Shown: positions 22,147 through 37,100 of the stretch, piece after piece
Layout: every line of letters begins with the position of its first letter
How positions within the stretch are numbered: the stretch's first letter is position 1
Source: Brachypodius melanocephalos
Lineage: Eukaryota > Chordata > Aves > Passeriformes > Pycnonotidae
Direction of reading: 5' to 3'
Assembly (NCBI GenBank): GCA_013398615.1
Contig: VZSR01003803.1
Span: 4,970,050-5,034,049 of the forward strand
DNA: 64,000 bases
Notes under the pieces: generated by a model
What the model was told of the DNA's origin: nothing
Database searches by the model: none
Seen by the model: the letters and a program-made list of their open reading frames with translations, nothing else
Program-made: the position numbers and the translations under genes

Positions 22147-25100
22147 GTGAGTACAGAGACCCAGCGGCTTCTTTCCCTTGCGCGCACTTGTGTGCAACCC
22201 CTGTCGTGATTAACACACCAGCAGGGAGATCATACTGCTCTTTAGGGACATGACAGAGTACTCGTCCCACTGCTTTCCTGAGCTTTTCTGTCTGGCAATT
22301 GCAGTCTTCACGGAGTGGGGAACAGAGCGGCTCTGTGCTTCAGCCCAGGACGAGCCCTGGTGAACTGACGGCTTCCCAAAAAAGGCAGCCAGGCATTCAA
22401 AGAGAAAATACAAGAGCTTGAGACTTCAGCGATTGCAAGATCTCCCAGATTTTTTTATTTTTATTTCCTGTTTTTTACTGAAGATATTTTTAAATGCTAA
22501 ATTCAGTTGCTATTTTAAAAGTTAAGGATAGAATGTAGAGGTGGAGTTTGACTGACAGCCAAGTTACTGAAATTTTCATTATACACAATGAACTTTACTA
22601 GAGATTCTTTTCTGAAGTCACTTGCAGCATTTGATTTTAAATTAAAATTGCATGTCCTTTTAAAATTTGTATCGTAGCACAAACCTAAGAATAAAGCATG
22701 AAAGAAAAATCCATGAGGGCTATTAAATATACAAAATATTAGTTTAATTTAGGAGATCCCTGAGCTGCTAGTTTCTGCTGCTTGTGCCATGCTTATACAT
22801 TTCCCTGAACATCGTATTTTGCCCCTACTCCTAAACATGATATTGGGCAAGACAGACTTTTGGTCTGACCAAGCATCACTGCTCAGTTAAGAGTGTTACT
22901 ACAATTGTATTTAAGTGTAACAGGTCATATATACTGTGCATGTAACAGCACATGTATTTGTCTTATGAAAATTTTCCCAATTTGGGATTGTCTATCTATA
23001 ATATTAAAAGGATTTTTTTGTTGTTGTTCTTCTTCTTAAGACAAACTCATACAGTTGATGTACCCTCTCCTACTACTATTTATGGCTACTGAATAAACAT
23101 TTTAAAACTAGCTTGGGTGACAGTTAACTTTATTCTTTTAATAATTAAATAGACTGATCGCACCCTTCCCCAAGTCTGTAACTATTACAGTGCTGGCAAG
23201 GTGGCTGTTGAGTCCTAGACCTTCACTTTAAATATACTTACACAACTATTTTAAAATACATGCATAAACTAAATAAAGAAATTCCATCATGATTTTGAAC
23301 CTCACCCTACAAACAGTTGAGAATTTAAAGTATAGTTTAAAATTAATAAGAAATGAGTCTGCCTTAAAAAGAGGATTTACCAAGGATTTAAGGTTTACTC
23401 TTTTCATTATGTCACTTTTAGGCATTTAAGTCAATGAAATACATTTTACTTTTCTGCTTGAGCCCTCAGACACTGACAGAGGGTGCTCTAAGCCCTGTTC
23501 ATCCTCGTGGTTTTAATTGTCTAGTACCACAGGTTCACCTGTGCTCAAACATGTGAGGACATTCTTCCTAATTAGGAAACTTTTTAAATGTGTTTCAGGA
23601 TGGTTTACAAAACTGACCGAGAAAAACCCCAGCTCTTCAGATGTCCATCAAAATGTGAGGCAGAAACTTGTGGCTGAAATGAAAGCAGAAAACATTAGGA
23701 AATTTCTTCGGTAAGCCTTGAGCATTGTTTTTTAAACAATTTTATCAGTCAAAAAAGCCAGAAAGTGATAACATCAGCTCCCAGGAAGGGCCTCTGAGAG
23801 CAGAGTTTTTAAGATGCTTTGGAAGTATTTAGTTTGTATGGAATGTCTGAGGGAAGAAGGGAGAGGCTTACAACTTTTCTGTTCCCCTTCTCCCCTTTTT
23901 TGAAGTTGCCTTTTTGAGCTGGTTGTACTGTCAAGTGTACTTCCCTCAGCTGCATTACTGCCAGTGCTTACCAGTCTTCATGATTTCTCATCTTCATGAT
24001 TTAATGAAATGTGCTTTTTTTTTTTAATTCACAAGTATCTGAAGCTCTGACCTCAGATAACTTTGTTTTCTTTCAGACTGGGATGATTTTTCTGTGTTAG
24101 GGAAGATTGACATGAATTAATCTGACTGATCCTCTGCTCAGTGTCTCTTTAAACTTTCAGTTTGAGCAGCTAGTCTAAGTAGAAAATTAATCTATTAAAA
24201 ATTAATGCTACAAATTTGCATGGCACTGAGTTGCATGCATACTTACAACTTAAAATTCTTTTAGTGTGGCCATACTGGATAATGTGCTGTTAATTGGGAG
24301 CTCTGGCATCTCATTTTACCCTGTTTTCTGTTTCAGAGATAAAGGGCTCTGTTCATGCTCAGTGTGTGTGTATGGTTGGTTAAGGCTTGCATGATGTAAC
24401 TGTTAGTAAATATACTTTTTTACATCACAGTGCATCCATGCAGTTCTTTCAAAACACCTAAAATGCTAGAAATATGAAAATACCCTTTTTCCCCCATTCC
24501 ACTGAAAATTAAAAAACCCCACATTATTGTGTATGTTTATATTTTCTATAGAGGAACAATTATATTCACGTGAAAAGTAAATAAATACTAACTCTGGTTA
24601 GTAAAATGTTTGTCTTCAGCATATAAGTCAGTAGCTGCATCAAGAACATCAAAAGATTACTGACAAATTTGATTTCTATACATTTATTCTAAACCCAAAA
24701 TGTTTCATACCTAACATCAATTAGCTTTTTAAGTCTACAGGCCTGATCTTATTTTGAATTTGTTGCTTTCAGTAGATTGGAGAGTTCCTGAATGTTATGT
24801 TTGACTGAAAATCTAGGCAACATAGCCTGAAATAGCTCTGTAATTATGCCAAAGTCTCTTGGCTGTGGGATATTAATGGTTCCTCATTTGTCTGCTTGCT
24901 TTGGTGGTGGGCCAGATGCTTCATGATGGTTGCAGGGTTTTTTGCCTAAATTTAAATAAAAATCAGGATATTTAGAGAAATTATGTTAACAGTCTTTCCA
25001 AAAAGTTTGTCAAAAGCATAAAAAAATGTGAACTTGGGGATTTTGATTGATAATGTTCATTTTTCAGACTACTACATCTGCTTTTATCACGTGGAGCAAT

Positions 25101-28100
25101 AAAAATTAAGTCTCAGAAAATGCAGACACCTTTGTCTTAGTGTTGTATCATAGCTCTGGAAAAGATTAAAGCGTTTGGAAGGAAAAATTTGAAAAAAAAA
25201 AAAACCCAATCACATGTGTTTTTCCTGATGGCATATGTGGTATTTAGTATACTTTAAGAATTAAAAGGTATTTAACATACTAGTGAGAATTGAAGTGCAA
25301 GAAGCAAACAAGCAACAGGGTTTGGCAAAGGTTGCTTCCAGATTTGGTGCATACCCTCACAGTTTAAGAAAAGAGAGAACAACAACAGCAGAGAGCAAAA
25401 GGTTGTGGTCTTCTTAGAGAATCTGGATTCATTCAAATCCTGGGGCCAGGTAGGACTCACATGAAAAACCTTTATGTTATGATTGCAATGTTGCTGTAGA
25501 TGAGAAGTTCTGATGATAGAAAGAGGCCCCAGGTGGCTGAAAAAGGCTGATTTTGTGCCCCTCTTTTAATAAGGACAACCTGGAGGGACTCTGAGCTCGT
25601 CAGCTTCAGATCTGGAAGGGTGACAAAACTTCCTTCTGGAATCTGTTTTCAAACACATGAAGGACAGAAAAAAAGTTTGGAAGAGCCAGCATTTATTTAC
25701 TATTTGTTTGTATGGTCAGCATATTGCCTTCCATAAAGAAATGACTGGCTACATGCAGGACTGGAAATATTGGAGTGGCTGGAGCAACCTGGACTTTAAC
25801 AAGGCTTTGAACATCATTCCCCTTTGGAAGTGGAGGAGGTGCACACTGCAGAACAGGGGCTGAAAACAGTATGAAATGACAGGCTGAAGTGATATTATTC
25901 ATGGTATTTGCTACCACTAATTAATGGTAATTGCTGGTATCTGACATCTGTGGGGTAGCCATTGACAAGTAGCCTGTTGGGAATTGGGAGCTGATGGAGC
26001 ATACCTGGATGACTGATGAGCTTTCACCATTCCTTACTTGTTCAGTGGGCTGAACAAGTTGTACACAGATTTCTGTAGGGTAGCCCAGAGGGACTGGATT
26101 CTGTTTGTGACTATTTATCACCATTATGTGCTATATCTGATATGGAAGTAGATGTTGTTAAGAAGGTTTTGTTATTCAGGCTTTCGATTTAGAAAAAAGA
26201 GCAAATCTGTGCAGGTAATTTAATGTAATGATTTTCAAGTTAATCTTATTAAGACTTTAGAACACATTATGGCAAGAGTACAAATCCATGATCAGATATC
26301 AGAATTATCTGGAAGGCTCCTTACTGAATGAATAGCTTTCTTATACTTATTTCTGCTTTTTGCATACTGCTAATATTCTTTTGCTGAATCTTTGACACTG
26401 ATTTTCATTGCTTGTGTGTAGATGTGGCTATTCCTGTCATGCAAAGAAAAAAGTTCAGTTGACTTATCTTAAGGCTTCAGGGAAGATCCTCTGCTCTGAG
26501 TATATTTTGTACATGTCCTGATGCAGACTCTGATAAGCAATCATGTCATACAACTCAAACTGTAAGACCTTACTGTCCATGCAATGTGTCTTGAAGATTA
26601 GCTTTATACACACTGATCCTATTTCACTATTGTTCCTCTGCATTTGCTGCTTACTAATGGTTTTCTCTTTTATTTTAGTTCATTTACCAAGTTGCCTCAC
26701 CTCGCAGGAACTGAACAGAATCTTCTTCTTGCCAAAAAAATTCAAGGCCAGTGGAAGGAATTTGGATTGGATTCCGCAGAACTTGTTAATTATGATGTGC
26801 TTCTTTCATACCCAAATGAAAAGCAGCCAAACTACATTTCAATAATTGATGATCAAGGGAATGAGGTGATCTTTTCAATGACAAAACCATGTTTATGTGA
26901 AACAACAAAAAAAAAAAAACCAGTAACTTCCTGTTTTTTTAAAAAAAGTCTTCTTCTGTATTCTCACCTACTCAGCTTAGCATGTGCTAAATATTATAAC
27001 CAAAAAAAAAATCCATTGCAAAGGAAATTCATATTTCGAAATGGTTTTCCAGGCCATGCAGAAAACACAGCAAAGTGGCTGAGATCTCAGTGCCTCATAT
27101 GGAAGTGCAAGGACGTGTGGAGAGGCTGCAGTTAACACCAGTAGATCGTAAGGTGTTGGAAGGGTTCAGCTTAAGGATACATCTAGGCTAATATCCTGTT
27201 TCCATAAACAGCCTTAAGTAGATGCACAGGGATGTTTAAGAACAAAGAAATGTATTTCAGGCACGCAGTTCTTCCAGAGTCTAGCTGTTTTCAGCTTAGG
27301 GCTTCTCTGAATGTGCTGCAATTAGTCTCTTGAAAAATCCTCATTAGACCTTTTCCAAGCATTTATCTAGTCAGTGACCCTCATTACATCTCTTTTCCAA
27401 GTACTTATCCAAACCCTGCTTGAACATCTGTACAATATTTGCTCCCACAACATGCTGAGGTAAGGAATGGCAGAGATATTATCGATTTTATGTAGTATTG
27501 CCTTGTTTCCCTTGCTCTGAACCTGATCCCACTGGCTTCCTATGGTGTCTCCTAAGTTAGTATTGGGAGTACTAATGAACTAGTCAGTCTATGGGCATCT
27601 CCCTTTTGAATACCTGGGGAAATGAAGAAGTAGATGTAAATTCTGACCAGGATCCTGAGCAAGGAGAGGAGGTGGGACTGCTAGAGAAGCATCATAGCAC
27701 ATAGGTGAAGATGAAGATCCAGGGTGGAAAGTAAGGAATAGGTGCTCAGGGATGACATGAGCTTAGAGGTGAAAGAATGAAGTTCTTCCAGAAACCCGAT
27801 AACAGTGTCTCAGCCACAATCTCACAGGGTGACAAAATGTGGACAGGCCCCTTAAAGCAACATGGGTGTTACAATACATAGTGATAAAAGGCAGCATGTT
27901 TAATTGGAGTATTGCTAGATAAGAGATAAAAGGAATAATAATGCAGGTGGGAGAAACCACAAAAGACACTTGGGACGGCATGGATGAGCAGGATGCCTTT
28001 TACTGTCACCACCTCTTGGCAATATTCAGTTATTTCTTTCCTCATGTTCAGGCAGTGACTGATGAGCATCTTCTGACAGGTGATCTGTCTCTTTGTATTC

Positions 28101-31100
28101 ATACCTTTGTATGCATTCCATTGCAAAATTTCATCTCTGAATCCCTACCTCTGCTTTTGTTTGAACTTATGTGTACTGGTTAGAACTGTATTTTTTTGCT
28201 ATCAATTTATGGAAACTGTAGTTCAAACTGCTGACAAAGCTAAAGAACTTGGCAAAATCCAAGGCTTTTGATACTTTCATCCACAGGACTGCAGTGTTTT
28301 GAAATAGTAATTATTTGACAAGGGGTTTGACACACAGAAATTGAATAACTGTCTCTTCTGACTTTAGTTTAAACTATAATTAGCATTTGCTTAGTTTGTG
28401 AATTTGTGCCTAGAATGTTTGACCAAAAACTACTTCTATTTTTTTGATAGGTTTTCAATACTTCATTGTTTGAACCACCTCCAGAGGGGTATGAAAATGT
28501 TACTGATATACTGCCACCATATAATGCTTTTTCAGCACAAGGAGTGCTAGAGGTAAGAAAAGAAATTAGGTAATGGTACTATAACCTATTTTTTGAAATA
28601 CTTTCTGGGACAGATTGCTCCAACTTCTCAATATTTTTTGCTGTTGTTTTAATTACCACTTGTCTTAATTAAAGAACTCTTAGGCACAAATAGGCCACAT
28701 GTTATGCAAAGGGTAGAAGACTTTTATGACCAAAAAAGGGCTTTCTCAAATTGCTAATCTATGAATCACATAATAGGTGAAGTGTTTTTATCTTGATGGA
28801 AAATTTTGTATACGTCTCAGATTGCTCCATATAATTCAGTTATGTGTAGAGGACTTGCTTAAGGCACAGGTAGAAGTAGCAGTATTTATATCAAGTTGGA
28901 AGATATTTTAGGTTAAATGAATGCCTTCAAAGGCTACAAATGTTCCTCACTTAATCTGCTAATTCATTATGGAACCGGTAAGGGACAACCTTGCATTACG
29001 TAAATGAGTGAAATTATACAGTAGTGAGTGTTTGTGTATGCAAGGCATACCACTGCTTTGTCAGAGCCAGAGAAGTTTGCCAGTTTACCAAAGTATCCTG
29101 GTTTATTTTCCAGCCTGTTTTTAGGACTGTTGTTAAGTGCAGGATAATATCCAAATGTCAGAAGTTTGAGCCAAAGCTTCCTATACAATATTGTGGAAAT
29201 CTTTTTCTATTGTTTTTACAGGCACTGGATATCATTTGTAGAAATGAAAAAATATTTTAAAAAAAATTAAAACCCTTCTATCATACATAGTGAATGAAAC
29301 TGTATTTCTGGTAATGAGTATTTTGTTTGTTGACTGACCAGTTGCCACAGCACTGCTTTTCTTTTCTGCCCAGGCAGATCTGGTGTACGTGAATTATGGC
29401 CGTACTGAAGATTTTTTTAAGCTGGAGCGTGAAATGGGAATTAACTGTACAGGAAAGATTGTCATTGCCAGATATGGGAAGATCTTCAGAGGAAACAAGG
29501 TAAGGGTTGTGTTTTAATTTTTCCTCTGTGGGTCAGAGTGTTCATGGTAGAGCTTGAGGGAATTAGTAAAGGCTGTTCATTGGAACACATGAGCAGAATG
29601 AAGCCTGCAATATATCCCTTGTGACCACAGCCTAAGAATAACTTCCAAAGCAATAAAACCAGATGAATGTATTAAACTCCTGAGACAGAGATGACTGCAA
29701 ACTCTCTAGGCAGTTCTTGTTAGAGAATAGTTTAGGGAACTGAGTAGTTTGTAGAGCCAAGTCTTTTGATACTTGACATCCATAGAACTGCAGTACTTTG
29801 AAACAGTAGTGTTTTGACAAGGAGTCTGATGCACAGAAACTGAGTAACTATCTCTTCTGACTTTAGACAACAAATCTGGCAAATTTGGTGATAGTGGGGC
29901 AGTGGAGATGGTGGTCAGGTTTTATGCCTCATTTTTGTGTTCTGTGCTTTATTTCATAGCTTTGAGCTATGACTAAAGATTTGACACAAAAAATGAACAT
30001 AAAGCATTTCACTATACTTGGTTCTTCTGCTGAGTCTGGGGTAATTTTCACTCTTTCACATACTCATCTTCTAAAACTGTGTCTGTCTGCATGGAAGCAA
30101 ATCTCAGCATTCAGATTTGTTGCTGCATTAAAAAAAAAAAAGCCACATCTTAAAAGAAAATATCTTCACAGGTAAAAAATGCCATATTAGCAGGAGCCCA
30201 AGGAATCATACTTTACTCAGATCCTGCCGACTACTGTGCCCCAGGAGTAGATCCTTATCCAAATGGCTGGAACCTTCCAGGTGGAGGCGTCCAGCGTGGG
30301 AATGTTTTAAATCTGAATGGAGCTGGGGACCCTCTAACACCAGGTTATCCTGCAAAAGGTGAGTACAAGTTCTGTAGCTTTGGCCACCAAGTACTTTATA
30401 AACTGCTGCTGAAAGTGTGGTGCTAGAAATTCATTTATTTTCAGTACAGATGCACAGAAAAAAAGCTGCTTGAAGTTCTTATTGACAGTAGTTAATTTTT
30501 TATTGCAGACTGTGTCATTCTAATTGGTTTCAGTTAGAATATTCAGGAGAATAAAGTTTCTAGGAAATTCTTTGTATGGTCCCACCCTTTTGAGAGCTAA
30601 AAAACCAGGATGTGTAGGTTTACAGACTGTGAAGCAGCACAATACGATCGAGAATTTATAGCCATTTTAAAATATCTGTGTTTCTCAAGAGGACCAGTTT
30701 AAACTAGGTTATACTTTGCCATCAAATAGAACTAACAGCTTTACTTGGGAGGTATGTTTCCTTGCTGGTCATAAGTTCCAGGCAGAAAAAAAAACAGTTT
30801 AAAATCCTTTTTAAGGGGAATAAAATTCCTGTAGCAAAAATAAGAGCAGCCTGGAGTCTTTCAAAATTTGGCACCATGTGCTTCTCTTGTCCTTGCTGTC
30901 ATCCCAAACTCAGTCTGAACTAAGATGCCTGCCAGGGCTGGGTGCTGATGGGATGGCTATGCAGGGATGGTTCTGGAAAGCTCATGGCCTTGTGTGGCCA
31001 CTGCTGAGGGCATAGGACAACCTAAAACCAGGAGAGATTGTGTGTGCCAGGCCAAGCAGACTCAGAGAGATGCTGGCTGTGTTCAACCCAGGCAAATGCA

Positions 31101-34100
31101 CCTGTGGATGTCCTCTGCAGCTTGTCAACCTGCTGCACAGGTGATATATTCATCTCACACATCAGATTGGTTTCCCCAGAGCCAGTTTGGTTTTCTAGAA
31201 GCAGTGTATGAGAAATGATGTAAGAATTAAAAAGAATCGTGCATGCCGCTGGCTGCTCTGCTCAAAAGTGCTTCCAGTTTGGTAAAAGCTGCTAAGAACG
31301 CTATAAAGTTGACATTCTGTTCTGGTTTCTCAGAGTACACTTTCAGGTATAAAGCTAACGCAGGCGTAGGGATTCCCAAAATCCCGGTTCATCCCATTGG
31401 ATATCATGATGCAGAAGTGTTGCTGCGGTGAGTGTACATCAGTCCTCCTCCCCAGAAGTCAGTATTGACATTTGTACAAACAAATTTTCATTTAAGATGG
31501 CAAAATCCATGCTGTTATTTGAATTTGCTATTCTTCTGTAGTAATGTGTGCTTCAGAAAATGCGGAAAATTCAAAGCAATCTGGTTTTTTGCAATGATGA
31601 TGCAAAAATTACAACATTTTAAGAATTTTGTAAAACCATCTAGGTTTTGCTGCAATAATTAGTAAGAGAATTTAAGGTTTCAGCGGAATGGTCAACTGCA
31701 TGTCTTGGTTGTCATTTCACAGTGCAATGGGAGGACCTGCAGCTCCAGACAGCAGCTGGAAGGGAAGTCTCAATGTACCTTATAACACAGGGCCAGGATT
31801 CACAGGCAACTCTTCTACAAGGTCTGTTTTAATACTTGCCTATTCATACAATATTGGGGGGGCGAAAACCCTCTGAGGAAAAGACAAGCAATACATCTAG
31901 AGATACTCTGGAGATATTTACTTCCTCCTGCTAGGGTTACATTTGGAGATAATTATTAGAATTTGAAAATAAATTGCATTTTAAAAAGTTCATAAATTAT
32001 CCGGCCACATGACAATGACATTTGGCAATAAATTGCAATAAAGCTAAAGGTCACTTTTCTGTGACTTTCCCACATAAAAATACTCTCAGTTTACATGAGG
32101 TATTATTCAATGAGAACTGTTAGTGGACTCTGATGAACAGTGTGCAAAATGGTGTATCTTTAAATACTCCCTCTCCTGGATAACAAGGGGATGTCTGAAT
32201 ACATAATTTTATAAAGACTTCATTTATCATTACTCTTTTCTGTTCTGCTTTAATACCAGCTGAAAATGAATTAAGTAGGAATAACTAAATAAGAAAGCAT
32301 ATTTGACATAATTACAGTGCAGTTTGGAGTATCTTGAAGAACAACAGTGAGAAAACAATACGATTCTTCCACAAAACTTGTACTTTTGAGTGGAATTTTT
32401 AACACCTTCCTACTTGGTAGAGTAACTTTTTTTTCTTTTTTTTTTTTTTTTTAATACGGATTAATTCTACACATATTTCTTTCTCAGAGTAGTTCCATAT
32501 CAAAATGAACCTTTTGATTCTAGGTAGAAAGTCACTTGCACATGGAAAGTGTGTATGTATATGCACGTTCGAGGCACTGGTGTCAGTTACTTTCTGGGCA
32601 AAGATCCAGTGGCTGTCCTGCAGCAGGTTTTGATTTTGACAGCTATGCAGATTTGCTGCTGAAAAGATAACTTCAAATGTGGAACTCCTGAGGTTTTGCC
32701 AGACACAACCCCCCTGCATTGTTTGGTGCTTTGTTTCTTCCACAGGTTAAGGGGGCTAGGGGGCTGTATACTGTGTTAGTTTTATCTCTCCAAATACCTG
32801 GATTCCCTTTGTTTTTATAAAATTTCACAAGAGGATTTTACTGGTGGGGGACAAGGAAGGAAAAACTGCTTCTAGTAGAAGGTTTTCTGCCTCTAAAGGA
32901 AGATTCTCTGCCCATGACAAGGAGATTTGAACTAGATGACCTTTAAGGTCCCTGCCAATGCAAACAATTCTGTGATTGATAAATCTTGATCACTTAGATC
33001 TGCTGTCCTAAACAGAGAGTTTATTCCTGGATGAATATTCCTAATTATGTTTTCTCCAAGTTCCATATTATTACATGGACCTATGCTAGAAAACCAGAGT
33101 GTATTCTTTATAAGCATCTGCATATCCACAATTAAAATTTTGGTCAAAATGTAGATGCATTTTTAATTACTGTGCATGGTTTTCAGTTTATTTCTCTAGT
33201 ACACAATTATCTGATTGGTTCCCATAAATAGAAGTTCAGTAGATTTTGTCAATCTATTGTAATCTTTGCAAATTTATAGATTGGCCCAGCTTATAGGCTT
33301 TTTCTAAGCCATCAGCAGCAGGCTAAACCGAAATAAAAAATGGGTCTACGAGACAGCATGACAGTGCTGAACACACCTTGGATCAGTTCTGAACACAAAG
33401 CAGAACAGAAGCAGGAACTCTTTGGTTTATGTGTTATTAGCATTGGCTTTTTATTGCCTTACTACTCAGAAATGGTTATTCCACCCTTCCTTTCATTTCA
33501 GAAAAGTCAGAATGCATGTTCATACAAGCAATAAAATAACACGAATTTACAACGTCATTGGCATCCTCAGAGGAGCTCTGGAGCCAGGTGAGTATCAAGT
33601 GCTCGATGATTTTAATTCCTTCTTTCTTTTGTATTTGTTGAAATTGTGCTTGTGTTGTAAGAGCTTTTTAGATAACCATATAATATGGAGGTGTGAGAAA
33701 TTCTTAATAGTTTTTCTGTCCTTCCCATCACACTCTTTGTCATTAGCATTCCCATTAAAATGCAGTAATAGACACCAGAGAATGATTTTTTTTTTTAAAT
33801 AATACCTATAATTTAACTGTAGGCTTCCCCATACATCAGTCATACATTTTGCCTTTGCAAAAATTAACACCATTGACATTACAGAAAGCTGGTGATGACC
33901 TTAATATTATACCATTGATACATAGTTGCAGGTCATACACATGAAAGACTTTTAGATGGGAAAATATTTATTAAATTTATCTTGTCTTTAGTTGCATACC
34001 TTAGTAGTGTAAAAGAATGATTGCAGATTCCCTTAAACTGGTAGCACTGGTACTGAACTTTGTCTTTGATTTGATGCAAGTGAAGATGCAGTCAAAGGAA

Positions 34101-37100
34101 ATCACAGGTAATCCAAGTGCATTTTTAATTATGAATTGATACTGTATGTTTGTTTCCAGACAGATACATTATTTTAGGTGGTCACAGAGACTCTTGGGTG
34201 TTCGGTGGTATTGATCCAACAACCGGTGCCGCTGTTCTGCAAGAAATTGTACGGAGTTTTGGTAAAATGAAGATGGAAGGTAACTTACTACAGATGTAAA
34301 ATGATGGATATGAAAAAGCTTTGAGGATCAGTGCTTCCACAAGCTGTTGCATTGATTTAACTTTTCACCTCTACAGAAGGTTTTATTTCTCATTATGAAA
34401 GATGTAAATTCTTTGAAGGGATGCATATGTAGCATTGCATGATCGTTGGCTGAATTCATTCCCTTGTGAGCATAATGGTACTCTCTTAGCTGTGCAGAAT
34501 GAAAATATTGCATTAAGAAGGAATGCCTCAGCAATAATATGTACCTCTAAGGATTTTAGAAAGGATTTTTTTTTTACTATTATATCAGTTAAGTGCTGTT
34601 TTTAAAGCAATTTCAATTAACTGTGGTCTATAGACTTTTAAAGTATAAGTTGAGTTTTCAAGTTTAACTATGTAATTGCAGGTTGGAGACCTAGGCGAAC
34701 TGTTATTTTTGCTAGCTGGGATGCAGAAGAATTTGGATTATTGGGTTCCACAGAGTGGGCTGAGGTAAATAAAAAAATCTGTGTAAGCAAAGCTAAATTT
34801 GAAAGTGTGTTGCAGGTGACTGCAGTATCCAGGATCTATTCCTAGATTGGAATCAAAAACTTCACAGTAAAATTGGAGCACAACAGACTCCTTCAGGTGT
34901 TGTGAGGCACTCGTGTATTTATATAAATTACTTCCCTACCTACCTTCTTACAATATAGGTGCACTAACTCTTCTAAGATTTAAAAATCTACTTTGATTCA
35001 AAGCTAATATCCCACAGTGGTTTCTATGTGGAAATCTATCCCCTCATTTGACAGAATGATAGTGTTTTATTTAACCCAGATTGGTCTAACTTTCTATTTG
35101 AGAAATTCCTTTGTTTCTATAAATTTAAGTCCAGATCCTAAACCTCTGATTCATAAGCATGCCAAGCCTTTATATGAAAATCAATCCTACTGAGCAAATG
35201 AAAGAATTAGTAATCAATGAGTGAATAGGGCAAAACTCCTGTGAATTCCAGCATTGTAGGGTCTCAGGGTCAGGACAATCAATTAATTCTCTAGGAGTGA
35301 TCCCTTGCTATATACCTGCCTGAAAGAAGAATGTTGGGAAATTCAGAAGTGAGGTTCTGGGTATTTTTATCTTCCTTTTCCTATTGGGCATGTTATTTTC
35401 ATCTTCCTTTTCCTGTCTGAGAGAAGAATGTTGGCAAATGCAGAAATGAGGTTCTGAAGAGATTTGTCTTACTTTTCCTGTTGGGCATCTTCAGTTCTTA
35501 GTGGATTTGTTCAACCCCAACAAGAAATATAGATCTTATGAGAGTTTTCATTGCTTTGTCTATAAAATCCAAATTAGAAATAGAGCAGGAAGAACATCAC
35601 TTGATGAAACACATTTCTGCTGAACTATGTCAATTTATTAGTACTGAATGATTTGACAGAAATGTGTTGTCTTGTACTCCTATTAGAATTTTATTTGCAA
35701 GTTAATATTTAGCTGTGTGGATAGAGCTTTCAGGATCTATGAAATAATAATAAAAAAGTCTTTCTAGTTTAGTTTATTGGCACGTATTTCAGCAAATCAC
35801 AAAATTACATAGCAAAATGGCACATGTCAGAGGAAGTAACAAACCCAGAAAAATGATCCCAAACACCAAAGGGATTCCATCATTCATCTGTTGACAAAGC
35901 TGAGATTTCCTTTAGATTTGCACTATTTTTTTTCCACCCATAAACTGTTTGGCTTCCAGCTGTAACAGAATGTCTTCATCTTACTGCTGGTTTATGAAAC
36001 ATTAAATGAAGAAAAAATAATTTAAATAATTTTAAATTATTTACTGAGAAATTTTAAATGGTTGGCAGTAAAATTTCATCCCACCTGAAATCTGCTGGTG
36101 GCAGCAGTGTGCTGTATGTAAATCTTTATTTGTGATTTCCTTATCCATATATCTCTGCACACATATAGGTGCTGTCAAGAAAAACACCCACACAATTGTT
36201 TTAATTATGAGGAATATGAAACAATGATACTTAAAAGATCGATTTCTCTTGAGCAAGTCATTAATAAATTAGGGAGCTTTCTTATGTTCTATTTGTGAAA
36301 CATTGCTACTGCTGTTCTGTAATGGGTTTTGTTAATTTGGTATCTAGTAATCTATCCTTCATTATTTCATGAAATGGCAGCTGCATGAGGTTAGAAAACT
36401 GTAAGCCCAGTTCATATTTGAACACGTGTTTTAATATTATTTTTTCCTTGCTTCATCTTGGTGGTGTGCATTACTACTCTTTTAGACCTAAATTAGATTC
36501 AGTTTCTCTAGAGACATTCCTCACAGCTTACATTCCTCTTCTCTGCAGCTGCCAGATCTGTCATGTGTTAAATCTCGAGGAAAATTAACCCATGGTATTC
36601 ACCATCTTCTGTGTAACAGAATGAATTCAACTGTGGCAACATCCTCTTGCTATACAGATGATCTCCATTGCTCATAAACAAAGGAATTTCTTTATGCTGC
36701 AAATATGATTTTGCATATATGCAAGGCCCCATATATGCAAGTACAGTCTTGCTCATCCCATCATATTATTTTGCAGGATTTCCTCTCATGTTTGGTTTTT
36801 TTTTTTTCTTAAGATATTAATTTCACTATGTAGTTAGCAATTACCAATTAAATTTTTAGTTCACATGACTTACAAATTATTAGTTGGGTTATAAATTGAA
36901 TGAATCAAGTAACGATTGCTAACCTAATTAAAATATCTGTCACAAAGCCAAAATCTTGTTAAATACCACTTACTGATTAAAATATCAATTTCAAACATAA
37001 TTACCAGTTTGCAAAAAAAGTAAACAAGATGTCTGTATATATTTAGCATAAAAGCAATGCTTAGTGGACTCAGAATAGTCAGTCAACTGCATTTTAGTAG

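Noticed and set aside
21899..22270. 123-codon minus-strand frame over NAALAD2 exon 1
   Set aside because: Shadow of the GC-rich first exon and the GGA repeat, which reads as poly-Ser on the other strand.
26644..27135. 163-codon frame
   Set aside because: It is NAALAD2 exon 3 (26679-26865) read through its donor into the intron; the part after 26865 is low-complexity noise.
32399..32743. 114-codon minus-strand frame with a poly-Lys run
   Set aside because: The Lys run is the poly(T) tract read in reverse; nothing else supports a gene.
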